Of a stretch of DNA of 64,000 bases, positions 9,000-18,068 are shown piece after piece; the first letter of the stretch is position 1, and every line of letters begins with the position of its first letter. The translations under genes were made by a program, and so were the position numbers. The DNA lies in contig NZ_NMQZ01000005.1 in the NCBI RefSeq assembly GCF_002864685.1, positions 62,001-126,000 of the forward strand. The letters are read 5' to 3'. The DNA is from Alloalcanivorax mobilis. Its GTDB lineage: Bacteria; Pseudomonadota; Gammaproteobacteria; Pseudomonadales; Alcanivoracaceae. The notes under the pieces are model-generated. The model did not search any database, was not told where the DNA came from, and was given only the letters and a program-made list of their open reading frames with translations.

Positions 9000-9424
9000 T
9001 GCTGAGGTATATGCTGGATACCAATATCTGCATCTTCACCATCAAGAATAAGCCCTCGACGGTGCGTGAGACGTTCAGACAGTGTCAGGATCAACTGTGC
9101 ATCAGCAGCGTCACCTTCATGGAGCTGATGTATGGCACCGAGCGTTCCGCCCGGCCTCGGGAAAACCTGGCCGTGGTGGAAGGGTTCGCCGCCCGGCTGA
9201 CGGTGCTCGACTACGACCCCGGCGCCGCCATGCACACCGGCCAATTGCGGGCGGAACTGGCGCGGGCGGGCACGCCCATCGGCCCTTACGATCAGATGAT
9301 CGCCGGCCATGCGCGCAGCCTTGGCCTGATCCTGGTGACCCACAACACGGGGGAGTTCGAGCGGGTGCCCGGCCTGCGTATCGAGGACTGGTTGTCTCAG
9401 CCCGGCGCCGGCGAATCCGCCTGA
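8999..9424 (+). CDS. vapC: VapC-family PIN-domain toxin
   Basis: This 141-residue PIN-domain ribonuclease is the toxin of the pair; family members typically cleave tRNA or rRNA. The acidic active-site pattern is visible: D near the start (MLDTNICIF), E in SVTFMELMYG, D in PIGPYDQMIAGHA, and the terminal LVTHNTGEFERVPGLRIEDW block. The ATG at 8999 overlaps the vapB TGA. A TTG one codon earlier is possible. The gene converges on argA with a 30-nt gap. Confidence 0.9.
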   Translation: MLRYMLDTNICIFTIKNKPSTVRETFRQCQDQLCISSVTFMELMYGTERSARPRENLAVVEGFAARLTVLDYDPGAAMHTGQLRAELARAGTPIGPYDQMIAGHARSLGLILVTHNTGEFERVPGLRIEDWLSQPGAGESA

Positions 9425-9454
9425 TCGGCGCTGCTTCTCACTGTTCCCTGCCCG

Positions 9455-10792
9455 TTACAACGCTTTCAAGAACACCTTGGAATTGCGCTGCCAGTTATAA
9501 AGCTGCTGACGCTGAGCGGGCAGGGCCTTGATGTCGGCGGCCTGGAAGCCGTTCTCCTGGAACCAGTGGGCGGTGTGGGTGGTGAGCACGAACAGGCGGG
9601 AGAGCCCCTGTTCGCGGGCGCGTCTCTCCAGATGACGCAGCATTTGCAGGCCGCGTTCGCCGTTGCGATAGCCGGGGTGCACCACCACACAGGCCAGCTC
9701 GCCGGTCTTGTCCTCGGCAAACGGATACAGCGCGGCACAGGCGATCACCATGCCGTCGCGTTCGATGATCACGAAGCGCTGGATTTCGTTCTCGAGCAGT
9801 TCCCGGGAGCGGCGCACCAGGGTGCCGTTGGCCTCCAGCGGGCTAAGCAGTTCGAGAATGCCGCCGACGTCGTCGATGCGGGCGCCGCGCAGGGTTTCGT
9901 AGGTTTCCCGGGTGACCATGGTGCCGCAGCCGTCGCGGGTGAACAGCTCTTTGAGCAGGGCTCCGTCTTCCTCGGCGTTGAGCAGGTGGGCACGGGCCAC
10001 GCCGTTGCTGGCGGCGTGGCAGGCGGCGGTGAGCTGGCGCTCCAGCGGGCCCTCGCCGAAGCGGTCCTCGGAGAGCAGACGGCCGGCTTCCTGTGGAGAA
10101 AGCTCGCGCAGCAGGCGGTTCTCGGCGTCGGTGACGCGGATGCCATCGCCGAGCAGGATCAGCTTATCCGCGCCCAGGGCGATGGCCGCGGTGGACGCCA
10201 CTTCCTCGGCGTTCAGATTGAACAGCTCGCCGGTGGGCGAGCTGCCCAACGGCGACAGCAGCACCACATTGCCGGCGTCCACCTGACGGCGAATCGGCAT
10301 CACCTCAATGCGGCGCACTTCACCGGTGTGTTGGTAGTCGAAGCCATTGCGCACGCCCATCGGCTTGGCGATCACGAAGTTGCCGCTGATCAACTGGATC
10401 GCGGCGTTGTGCATCGGTGAGTTGGCCAGCCCCATGGAGAACAGCCCTTCCAGCTTCAAACGCAATGCCCCCACCGCGGCGGTGACTGCTTCCAGGGCAC
10501 GCTCGTCGGTGATCCGGGTGTAATGCTCGAAGCGGGTTTCCACCCCGGCGGCGTCGAGCCGCTGGGTGATCTGAGGCCGGGCGCCATGCACCAGCACCAG
10601 CCGCACCCCCAGCGCGTTCAGCAACGCCAGATCGTGCACCAGCGCCGGCAAACGCGGCGTGTCCAACACCTCACCGCCGAGCATCACCACGAAAGTGCGA
10701 CCGCGATGGGCGTTGATGTACGGCGAGGAATTGCGGAACCAGGCGACCTGATCGTTGCTGTTGGACACGGGTTTCTCGGTGTTGGTGGGCAT
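9455..10792 (-). CDS. argA: Amino-acid N-acetyltransferase (N-acetylglutamate synthase)
   Basis: ArgA makes N-acetylglutamate from acetyl-CoA and glutamate, the first step of arginine synthesis. The 445-residue product has an N-terminal amino-acid-kinase-like domain (about 1-290; FVVMLGGEVL, LVHGARPQI) and a C-terminal GNAT domain (about 300-445; ACVVVHPGYRNGERG). This is the classical two-domain gammaproteobacterial form, close to the 443 residues of E. coli. ATG 10792 is chosen for length; GTG 10768 (SNSNDQVAWF) is the alternative and matches the shorter Pseudomonas start. The frame stays open upstream into the heptad element, where the added residues are repeat-derived. Confidence 0.95.
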   Translation of the reverse strand: MPTNTEKPVSNSNDQVAWFRNSSPYINAHRGRTFVVMLGGEVLDTPRLPALVHDLALLNALGVRLVLVHGARPQITQRLDAAGVETRFEHYTRITDERALEAVTAAVGALRLKLEGLFSMGLANSPMHNAAIQLISGNFVIAKPMGVRNGFDYQHTGEVRRIEVMPIRRQVDAGNVVLLSPLGSSPTGELFNLNAEEVASTAAIALGADKLILLGDGIRVTDAENRLLRELSPQEAGRLLSEDRFGEGPLERQLTAACHAASNGVARAHLLNAEEDGALLKELFTRDGCGTMVTRETYETLRGARIDDVGGILELLSPLEANGTLVRRSRELLENEIQRFVIIERDGMVIACAALYPFAEDKTGELACVVVHPGYRNGERGLQMLRHLERRAREQGLSRLFVLTTHTAHWFQENGFQAADIKALPAQRQQLYNWQRNSKVFLKAL

Positions 10793-10818
10793 GGGGGGAG
10801 TATAGCCAGCGGGCTGCG

Positions 10819-10955
10819 CCGGACGCCAGACGCCGGACGCCGGACGCTTAACCCGGACCCGGAAAGGCATGAGTGTTTCCTGCATGGCCGCAGAAAGCAC
10901 TCCATGGACTTCAGTAACGGGTTAAGCGTCCAGCGTCCGGCGTCTAGCGTCCGGC
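10819..10955. repeat. Inverted pair of heptad-repeat arms (element 2)
   Basis: The left arm (10819-10856) reads GGACGCC-AGACGCC-GGACGCC-GGACGCT-TAACCCGG. The right arm (10918-10955) reads GGTTAAGCGTCCAGCGTCC and further units, its near-perfect reverse complement. The core is about 60 bp. The right end abuts the pitA stop codon (10957) and the left arm lies upstream of argA. The layout and the TTAACCC motif match element 1. Confidence 0.8.
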
Positions 10956-10956
10956 C

Positions 10957-12225
10957 TCAAGCTCCAAACAACCCCTTAAAGAAATAGAAGAACAAAATCG
11001 AAAGCAGCGCGCCGGCGGGGAGGGTGACGATCCAGGACGTAAAGATGGTGCCGATCACGCGCAGGTTGAGCGAGCCGATGCCGCGGGCCATGCCGACGCC
11101 GAGCACCGCGCCCACCAGGGTGTGGGTGGTGGAAATCGGCAGGCCGGTGCCGGAGGCCAGCACCACGGTGGTGGCGGCGCCCAGTTCGGCGGCGAAGCCG
11201 CGGCTGGGGGTGAGGGCGGTGATCTTGGTGCCCACCGTGGCCATCACCCGGGCGCCCAGAATCGCCAGGCCGAACACGATGCCCATGGCGCCGAGCAGCA
11301 GAATCCAGCCTGGCAGCACCGCTTCCGAGCCGATCACGCCCTGGTTGACGATGATGCTGTTGATCGCCGCCAGCGGGCCGACCGCATTGGCCACGTCGTT
11401 GGAACCGTGGGCGAAGGCCATGGCGCAGGCGGTGAAGATCATCAGCACCGCGAACACCCGCTCCACCGAACTGAAGCGGAAGTCCTTGTCGGCTTCCGGG
11501 TCGGGTTTAATGCGGCGGAGAATGATCAGGCCAAGCACCGACACCAGCAGCCCGCCGATCACCGCCAGACCGGCGCTTTGCGCGAAGCTCAGATGCAGAC
11601 CCAGGTGCTTGAGCCCTTTGACCAGTGTCACCATGGAGATCACGAAGCCGACCAGGAACATATAAAACGGCACCACCTTCTTCGCCTGGGCGAACGGGTC
11701 GTCCTGGTTGAGCACCAGCCGTTGCACGCTCTTGATCAATGCGAACGAGATAAACCCGGCCAGCAATGGCGAGGTTACCCAACTGGCGACGATCGAGCCC
11801 ACTTCCCCCCATTGCACCGCGTCCGGGCCAACGCCGACGGCGGCGAAGCCGACAATGGCGCCGACAATGGAGTGGGTGGTGGACACCGGCCAGCCGAACC
11901 AGGAGGCCGCCACCAGCCAGATGCCGGCGGACAGCAGCGCGGCCATCATCCCGTACACCAGATAATGGGGCGTGGCGTCGAAGGCGCCGGATTCGATGAT
12001 GCCCTTGCGGACGGTTTCGGTGACCTCGCCACCGGCAAAGTACGCCCCACAGAATTCAAACACGATGGCGATCAGGATCGCCTTTTTTACCGTCAATGCC
12101 CCGGCACCCACCGAGGTGCCCATGGCATTGGCGACGTCGTTGGCGCCCACGCCCCAGGCCATCAGAAAGCCGAACGCGCCGGCAATGATCAGCATCAGGG
12201 TGCTGTGTTCGAGCATCCACTCCAT
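10957..12225 (-). CDS. PiT-family inorganic phosphate transporter
   Basis: This 422-residue polytopic permease imports phosphate. It shows both halves of the internally duplicated PiT signature (GVGANDVANAMGTSVGAG near residue 26 and GSNDVANAVGPLAAIN near 272) and two PVSTTHS/PISTTHT motifs. It lies 33 nt downstream of the DUF47 gene, the standard PiT-DUF47 pairing, in which the DUF47 protein is thought to modulate the permease. The gene ends right at a heptad-repeat element. Confidence 0.93.
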   Translation of the reverse strand: MEWMLEHSTLMLIIAGAFGFLMAWGVGANDVANAMGTSVGAGALTVKKAILIAIVFEFCGAYFAGGEVTETVRKGIIESGAFDATPHYLVYGMMAALLSAGIWLVAASWFGWPVSTTHSIVGAIVGFAAVGVGPDAVQWGEVGSIVASWVTSPLLAGFISFALIKSVQRLVLNQDDPFAQAKKVVPFYMFLVGFVISMVTLVKGLKHLGLHLSFAQSAGLAVIGGLLVSVLGLIILRRIKPDPEADKDFRFSSVERVFAVLMIFTACAMAFAHGSNDVANAVGPLAAINSIIVNQGVIGSEAVLPGWILLLGAMGIVFGLAILGARVMATVGTKITALTPSRGFAAELGAATTVVLASGTGLPISTTHTLVGAVLGVGMARGIGSLNLRVIGTIFTSWIVTLPAGALLSILFFYFFKGLFGA

Positions 12226-12258
12226 AGGGAACCTCGGCTATGGCTGGCAGACAGCTCG

Positions 12259-12939
12259 CTAGCGCGCGAGCAAGAGTTGAAGACGGCCGCCCACTTTCTG
12301 GGCGCGGTCGGCCAGGTCACCGACCCAGTCGATGATTTTGTACAGGAAGATGACGTCCACCGGTGGCAGGCCCGCTTCCAGTTTGAACAGCTGCGCGCGG
12401 ATCAGAATCTGTTGGTCGTCGTTGGCGCGCTCAAGCTGGTCAAGATCCTCGATCAGGTCTTCCACCAGTTTGATTTCCCGTCCGCTGAAGCCGGTTTCCA
12501 CCAGTTCGTCGAGTTCGGCGATGGCCTTGCGGGCCTGGGCCGAGGTGTCGATGGCGCCCTGCAGATAATCCGCCATTGACGCCGCCAGCGGCGCGGGAAT
12601 GGTCATCTGCCGCCCCAACATCAAGCCGGCGATGTCCTTGGCCTTGTTGGCCACTTTGTCCTGCACGCTGACCAGTTCCAGAAGATCGGAACGCGGTACC
12701 GGCAGGAACAGGCTCTTGGGCAGGTTGAGCCGGAATTCCTTTTTCAACTCATCAGCCTGGTTTTCCAAGTCGGCGATGCGCCGGCGCGCCTGCTTGGCGG
12801 CCTCCCAGTCCTCGGCACTGACCGCGGCGAAAAAATCGCCCAGGCCAAGAGCGCACTCGTGCACGGTGTCGTAGTGCTGCTGCAAAGGCTTGATCGGGGA
12901 CCGGCCGAATAGGCCGGCTATGGAACTGCCGAAGGACAT
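12259..12939 (-). CDS. DUF47 (TIGR00153) PhoU-like partner of the phosphate transporter
   Basis: This 226-residue, mostly helical cytoplasmic protein of the DUF47 family is distantly related to PhoU. It starts MSFGSSIAGLFGRSPIKPLQ and ends DWVGDLADRAQKVGGRL, both typical of TIGR00153. It is the first gene of a two-gene unit with the PiT transporter. A regulatory role in phosphate uptake is the accepted inference for this pairing. Confidence 0.9.
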   Translation of the reverse strand: MSFGSSIAGLFGRSPIKPLQQHYDTVHECALGLGDFFAAVSAEDWEAAKQARRRIADLENQADELKKEFRLNLPKSLFLPVPRSDLLELVSVQDKVANKAKDIAGLMLGRQMTIPAPLAASMADYLQGAIDTSAQARKAIAELDELVETGFSGREIKLVEDLIEDLDQLERANDDQQILIRAQLFKLEAGLPPVDVIFLYKIIDWVGDLADRAQKVGGRLQLLLAR

Positions 12940-13082
12940 AGGGCTACCCTGTCACGGACGTATCGCGTATTGGGGCGCGAGTATAGATCACGAGCGCGGT
13001 CATGCCTACGCCGGTATTCGTGGTGGGCGCGCGGCGCGCTACCATGACCCGGGAACACAATAACGGTAACGAGGGGAACACC

Positions 13083-14876
13083 GTGACGGCCACCAATATG
13101 CCGCGCCATCTGCAAGGCCAGGACGTCGATGTCCGCTGGGTGATGCGTGAGCTGCTTGAGGAGCAGCGTGTCAGCCGCGAGGACTTCAATGTCATCGCCA
13201 CCACCCCGAGGGACAAGAAAGAGCTTAACTGGCACCCGATCGAAGTGGTCGCCAAATACCGGCTCGAGGATCGCAGCGAGCCGCAGCGGTTGTTGGATGT
13301 GGAGTTCCTGACCCGCTGGCTGGCGGAAAAAGGCGGCTTGCCACTGTTTCACATCGACCCGCTCAAGGTGGATGTGGACGCGGTCACCCGGGTAATGAGT
13401 TACGCGTTCGCCGAGCGCCACGGCATTGTCGCCGTGGAAGCCGGCCGCGAGCGGGTGCGGGTGGCCTGCGATCAACCGTTCAAGCTGGAGTGGCGCGAGC
13501 ATCTGCACCAGGTGCTGGGCGAGCGTGAGCTGCAGGTGGTGTTCGCCAACCCGGAGCAACTGCGCCGCTATCGCATCGAGTTCTATAACCTGAGCCGCTC
13601 GATTGCCGGCGCCGCCCGCGCCGGTGGCCAGGAGCTGTCCGGAATCACCAATTTCGAGCAACTGCTGGAGGTGGGCCAGGGCCACCCGGACGCCGACGAC
13701 CAGCACATCGTTAATATCGTCGACTGGATTCTTCAATACGCCTTTTCCCAGCGCGCCAGCGACATCCATCTGGAACCGCGCCGGGATACCGGGCGCATGC
13801 GCTTTCGCATCGATGGCGTGCTGCACGATGTCTACGAACTGCCCGCCACCATTATGGCGGCGGTCACCAGCCGCTTGAAAATTCTTTCGCGGCTGAATGT
13901 GGCCGAGAAACGCAAACCCCAGGACGGCCGTCTGAAAACCAAATCGCCGGACGGCGAGGAAGTGGAGCTGCGGCTCTCCACCTTGCCCACCGCCTTCGGC
14001 GAAAAGATGGTGATGCGGGTGTTCGATCCAGACGTTCTGGTGCGCAGCTTCTCGCAGCTGGGCTTCAGCCGTGAAGACCGCGACGCCTGGGCGGCGATGA
14101 CCGGTCACACCCATGGCATTGTGTTCGTCACCGGCCCGACCGGCTCAGGCAAGACCACCACTCTCTATTCCACCCTCAAGCAACTGGCCACCAGCGAGGT
14201 CAATGTCTGCACCATCGAAGACCCCATCGAGATGGTGGAGCCGAGCTTTAACCAGATGCAAGTGCAGGCCAACATCGACGTGAGCTTTTCCCAGGGCGTC
14301 AAGGCGATGCTGCGCCAGGACCCGGACATCATCATGATCGGTGAGATTCGTGACCTGGCCACCGCCGACATGGCGATCCAGGCGGCGCTCACCGGCCATC
14401 TGGTGCTGTCCACCCTGCACACCAATGACGCGCCGTCCTCGATCACCCGGCTGGTGGATCTGGGCGTGCCGCCCTATTTGATCACCGCCACCGTGTTGGG
14501 GGTGATGGCGCAGCGGTTGGTGCGCACCCTGTGCCCCCATTGCAAGGAGAGCACCGCCACCGACGCGGCGGCCTGGCAGGAGCTGACCCGGCCTTTCAAA
14601 ATCGCCGCGCCGGACACCCTGTGCCGCCCGGTGGGCTGCCTGGAGTGTCGCGGCACCGGCTATCTGGGGCGCATGGGGGTGTACGAAACGTTGCCGCTGA
14701 ACAGTGCGCTGAAAGGTGTGATCAGCCGCAACGCGGACCTGGAAACGCTGACCCGCCAGGCGCTCAAGAACGGCATGAAGCCGTTGCGCATCAGCGGCGC
14801 GCAAAAAGTGGCGCGGGGCCTCACCACCATCGAGGAAGTCATGCGCGTCACCCCCAGCCAGGATGTGTTGCTGTGA
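13083..14876 (+). CDS. GspE/PilB-type secretion ATPase (orphan)
   Basis: This 597-residue type II secretion/type IV pilus assembly ATPase has an N-terminal T2SSE-N-like region (about 30-180). The catalytic core carries Walker A GPTGSGKTT near residue 351, the Asp and His boxes (IEDPIEM, STLHTNDAPSS) and a C-terminal four-cysteine zinc site (CPHC near 484, CLEC near 519). GTG 13083 is chosen because GAGGGG stands 7 nt upstream; an ATG 27 codons earlier has no ribosome site. No other pilus or secretion gene is nearby. In Pseudomonas an orphan ATPase also sits beside the PiT-DUF47 genes. Confidence 0.88.
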   Translation: MTATNMPRHLQGQDVDVRWVMRELLEEQRVSREDFNVIATTPRDKKELNWHPIEVVAKYRLEDRSEPQRLLDVEFLTRWLAEKGGLPLFHIDPLKVDVDAVTRVMSYAFAERHGIVAVEAGRERVRVACDQPFKLEWREHLHQVLGERELQVVFANPEQLRRYRIEFYNLSRSIAGAARAGGQELSGITNFEQLLEVGQGHPDADDQHIVNIVDWILQYAFSQRASDIHLEPRRDTGRMRFRIDGVLHDVYELPATIMAAVTSRLKILSRLNVAEKRKPQDGRLKTKSPDGEEVELRLSTLPTAFGEKMVMRVFDPDVLVRSFSQLGFSREDRDAWAAMTGHTHGIVFVTGPTGSGKTTTLYSTLKQLATSEVNVCTIEDPIEMVEPSFNQMQVQANIDVSFSQGVKAMLRQDPDIIMIGEIRDLATADMAIQAALTGHLVLSTLHTNDAPSSITRLVDLGVPPYLITATVLGVMAQRLVRTLCPHCKESTATDAAAWQELTRPFKIAAPDTLCRPVGCLECRGTGYLGRMGVYETLPLNSALKGVISRNADLETLTRQALKNGMKPLRISGAQKVARGLTTIEEVMRVTPSQDVLL

Positions 14877-14885
14877 GGCGGCGGC

Positions 14886-14969
14886 AAGCTACAAGCCTCA
14901 AGCTTCAGGCTACCGAGCTCATGGATACAGCCTTGCGCTTGAGGCTTGAAGCATGAGGCTTGAAGCGTG
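14886..14969. repeat. Inverted heptad arms, CTCAAGC type (element 3)
   Basis: The left arm (14886-14912) contains TACAAGC-CTCAAGC-TTCAGGC. The right arm (14935-14969) contains GCTTGAG-GCTTGAA-GCATGAG-GCTTGAA, its degenerate reverse complement. The spacer is about 22 bp. The element follows the ATPase stop codon directly. Period and geometry are those of elements 1 and 2, but the unit sequence differs. Confidence 0.75.
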
Positions 14970-15091
14970 CCCCTCGCCGGAGCACGGCTTCGCCGACGGC
15001 AGGGCCTGTGCTGTCCTCTTCATCCTGTTTCCTGTTCCCGCGGCAACTTCCCAGTGGCCTTTCCCCCTCAGGCCGTGGACAATAGCCGACC

Positions 15092-17962
15092 ATGACTGAA
15101 CCGGACTATTCCGGCTTGCCCGATGAGCTCTCCGTGCTGGTAACCCGGCATTGGCAGCGCTTCCAGGAGGCGGGCCACACACTCCCCGACGCTTTGTTCG
15201 CCGACCTGTCCAGGGTCTGGGCGGGCTCCGATTACGTGGCGGAGCAGTTCATCCGCGACGCCGGGCTCGGTGAGTGGCTGGCGGCAAGCCCACTCAAACA
15301 GCGCCTCGACCCGGGCACCCTGGCCGGCGATGTGCGCCGCCAGGTGATCGCCTGCGACGACGAAGACAGCCTCAAATCGGTGCTGCGCCGATTGCGCCAC
15401 CGCCACATGGTGCGGTTGATCTGGCGTGATCTGGCGCGCCTGGACGATTACCACGCGCTGGTCGCGGATCTGTCCTTGCTGGCCGACACGCTGATTTCCA
15501 CCGCCTTGGAGCGGCTCCACGAGTGGGCCTGCGAGCGCAACGGCACGCCGGTGGACGAGCACGGTTATCCGGTCAAGCTGGTGGTGCTGGCGATGGGCAA
15601 GCTGGGCGCCCGCGAGTTGAATCTGTCTTCCGACATCGACCTGATTTTCGCCTACGAGCACGAAGGCGAAATCGAAGGCGGCCGCCGCAGCCTCACCCAC
15701 CACCAGTTCTTTCTGCGCCTGGGCCAGCAACTGATCAAAGCACTGGATCAGAACACCGCCGACGGCTTTGTGTTTCGCACCGACATGCGACTGCGCCCCT
15801 GGGGCAAGAGCGGCGCCCTGGCGGTGGGCTTCGACGCCATGGAGAGCTACTACGAAACCCAGGGCCGGGAATGGGAACGCTACGCGCTGATCAAGATGCG
15901 CCCGGTGGCTGGCGATCTGGAGGCGGGCACGCGCCTGATCGAGCGGCTCAATCCGTTCGTTTACCGCCGCTATATCGATTACGGCGCGTTCGAATCGCTG
16001 CGCGAAATGAAAGGGCTGATCGAGCGCGAGGTGAACCGCAAGGGCATCCAGGCGGACGTCAAACTGGGCGCCGGCGGCATTCGCGAGGTCGAGTTTATCG
16101 TTCAGGCATTCCAGTTGATCCGTGGCGGCCAGTTGCCCAGCCTGCGTCAGCCCAACCTGATCCAGGTGCTGCCGCTGCTGGGCGAGGAAGGCCTGCTGCC
16201 TGACGACGTGATCGATGAGCTGCGCGGCGCTTACGTGTTTCTGCGTGACGTGGAGCACCGCCTGCAGGCCCTTGCCGACAAACAGACCCAGCGGCTGCCC
16301 GACGACGAGCTGGGCTGGCAGCGCCTGACCTACGCGATGGGCTTCTCCGCCCGCGCCGCGTTTGAGCGTGCGCTGCGCCGCCACCGCGAGCAGGTGCGTT
16401 TTCACTTCAGTCAGGTGATCGCTGATCCGCAACAGGAAGCGGAGGTCAACGAAGCCGACCGCGAGTTGCTTGATCTGTGGCTCGGCGAAGTGGACGACGC
16501 CGACGCGCTGGCCCATTTGCAGGCGATTGGCGTGCAGGACGCCGATCAGGTGCTCGCCTTGCTGGTGCAGTTGCGCGAGTCACGGTCGGTGCAGAACATG
16601 CAGCGCATCGGTCGCGAACGGCTTGACCGTTTGATGCCGCTGCTGATCGAGGCACTCGGTTACCAGGGCCATGGCGCGGTCACCGCCGCGCGGCTGATCG
16701 CCTTTATCGAAGCGGTGGTGCGCCGCAGCGCCTACATTGCCCTGCTGGTGGAGAACCCCGGGGCGCTCGCCCAGCTGGTCAAGCTGTCCGGCGCCAGCCC
16801 CTGGATCGCCGAGCGGCTGGCCCGCCACCCGGTGCTGCTCGACGAGCTGCTCGACGTGAGCACCCTGTATTCGCCGCCGGCGCGCACGGAACTGGATGAC
16901 GAGCTGCGCCAGCAATTGCTGCGCGTGCCGGAAGACGATCTTGAGCAGCAGATGGAAGTGCTGCGCAATTTCAAACAGGCTCACCTGCTGCGCGTGTCCG
17001 CCTCCGAGGTCACCGAAGTGCTGCCGCTGATGAAAGTCAGCGATTACCTCACCTGGCTGGCGGAGAGCGTTCTCAACCAGGTGGTGATGCTGGCCTGGGA
17101 GCCGCTGGTGGAGCGCCATGGCCGGCCGGTGCGCGACGATGGCCAGCCCTGCAGCCCGGATTTCGTGGTGGTGGGCTACGGCAAGCTGGGCGGCATCGAA
17201 CTGGGCCACAACTCCGACCTGGATCTGGTGTTCCTGCACGATGCCGCCGCCGGCGGTATGACCGACGGCGAGAAGAGCGTCTCCAACGAACAGTTCTACG
17301 CCCGTCTCGGCCAGCGCATTGTGCACATTCTCGCTACCCGCACGATGAGCGGCCAGCTCTACGAGGTGGACACCCGGCTGCGGCCCAGCGGCAGCTCCGG
17401 GCTGTTGGTGTCGTCGATGGAGGCGTTCCACAAATACCAGCTCCATGACGCCTGGACCTGGGAACATCAGGCGCTGGTGCGCGCCCGCGTGGTGGCCGGT
17501 TGCAACCGGGCGCGCCAGGCGTTCGACGCGATTCGCCATGAGGTACTGTGCAAAAAACGGGACCAGGAGGCGCTGCGGCACGACGTGTTGGCGATGCGCG
17601 AGAAGATGGTCGATCACCTGTCTTCCCATAAAGAGGGGCAATTCCACCTCAAGCAGGACCCGGGAGGTATCGTCGATATCGAATTTATGGTGCAATATGG
17701 CGTACTCAGATGGGCCTCTTCCCACGGCGAACTGACCCGGTTCACCGATAATGTGCGGCTGCTCGAAACCCTCGCCGCCCTGGAACTGATGCCGGCGCAG
17801 GACGCCGGTCTGCTTCGGGAAGCCTACCTGGCCTACCGGTCCGCGGCTCATCGCGCCTCGCTGCGCAAAGTGAAATCCATTGTCGACGACACGGAATTCC
17901 GCGATTTGCGTGAAGGCGTGCGAGCGATCTGGAAACAATGGTTTGGTCTGCCGGACGCCTGA
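15092..17962 (+). CDS. glnE: Glutamine synthetase adenylyltransferase/deadenylase
   Basis: GlnE adds and removes AMP on glutamine synthetase in response to PII signalling. The 956-residue length is close to E. coli GlnE (946). Both duplicated nucleotidyltransferase halves are visible: the deadenylase half with MGKLGARELNLSSDIDLIF near residue 168, and the adenylylase half with GYGKLGGIELGHNSDLDLVF near 694. Helical linker regions lie between them. ilvE follows about 100 bp downstream on the same strand, the same neighbour pair as in Pseudomonas. Confidence 0.97.
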   Translation: MTEPDYSGLPDELSVLVTRHWQRFQEAGHTLPDALFADLSRVWAGSDYVAEQFIRDAGLGEWLAASPLKQRLDPGTLAGDVRRQVIACDDEDSLKSVLRRLRHRHMVRLIWRDLARLDDYHALVADLSLLADTLISTALERLHEWACERNGTPVDEHGYPVKLVVLAMGKLGARELNLSSDIDLIFAYEHEGEIEGGRRSLTHHQFFLRLGQQLIKALDQNTADGFVFRTDMRLRPWGKSGALAVGFDAMESYYETQGREWERYALIKMRPVAGDLEAGTRLIERLNPFVYRRYIDYGAFESLREMKGLIEREVNRKGIQADVKLGAGGIREVEFIVQAFQLIRGGQLPSLRQPNLIQVLPLLGEEGLLPDDVIDELRGAYVFLRDVEHRLQALADKQTQRLPDDELGWQRLTYAMGFSARAAFERALRRHREQVRFHFSQVIADPQQEAEVNEADRELLDLWLGEVDDADALAHLQAIGVQDADQVLALLVQLRESRSVQNMQRIGRERLDRLMPLLIEALGYQGHGAVTAARLIAFIEAVVRRSAYIALLVENPGALAQLVKLSGASPWIAERLARHPVLLDELLDVSTLYSPPARTELDDELRQQLLRVPEDDLEQQMEVLRNFKQAHLLRVSASEVTEVLPLMKVSDYLTWLAESVLNQVVMLAWEPLVERHGRPVRDDGQPCSPDFVVVGYGKLGGIELGHNSDLDLVFLHDAAAGGMTDGEKSVSNEQFYARLGQRIVHILATRTMSGQLYEVDTRLRPSGSSGLLVSSMEAFHKYQLHDAWTWEHQALVRARVVAGCNRARQAFDAIRHEVLCKKRDQEALRHDVLAMREKMVDHLSSHKEGQFHLKQDPGGIVDIEFMVQYGVLRWASSHGELTRFTDNVRLLETLAALELMPAQDAGLLREAYLAYRSAAHRASLRKVKSIVDDTEFRDLREGVRAIWKQWFGLPDA

Positions 17963-18068
17963 CGGCGCCGCCGGGTGTGCTCGCCCGCCGGTGCGTCCCG
18001 GGCGTGCCGCCTGATTCGGGCCTGATTTTTTTGGGATTTGAGGATTACAGGTTTAGGAGAGTACCGCC

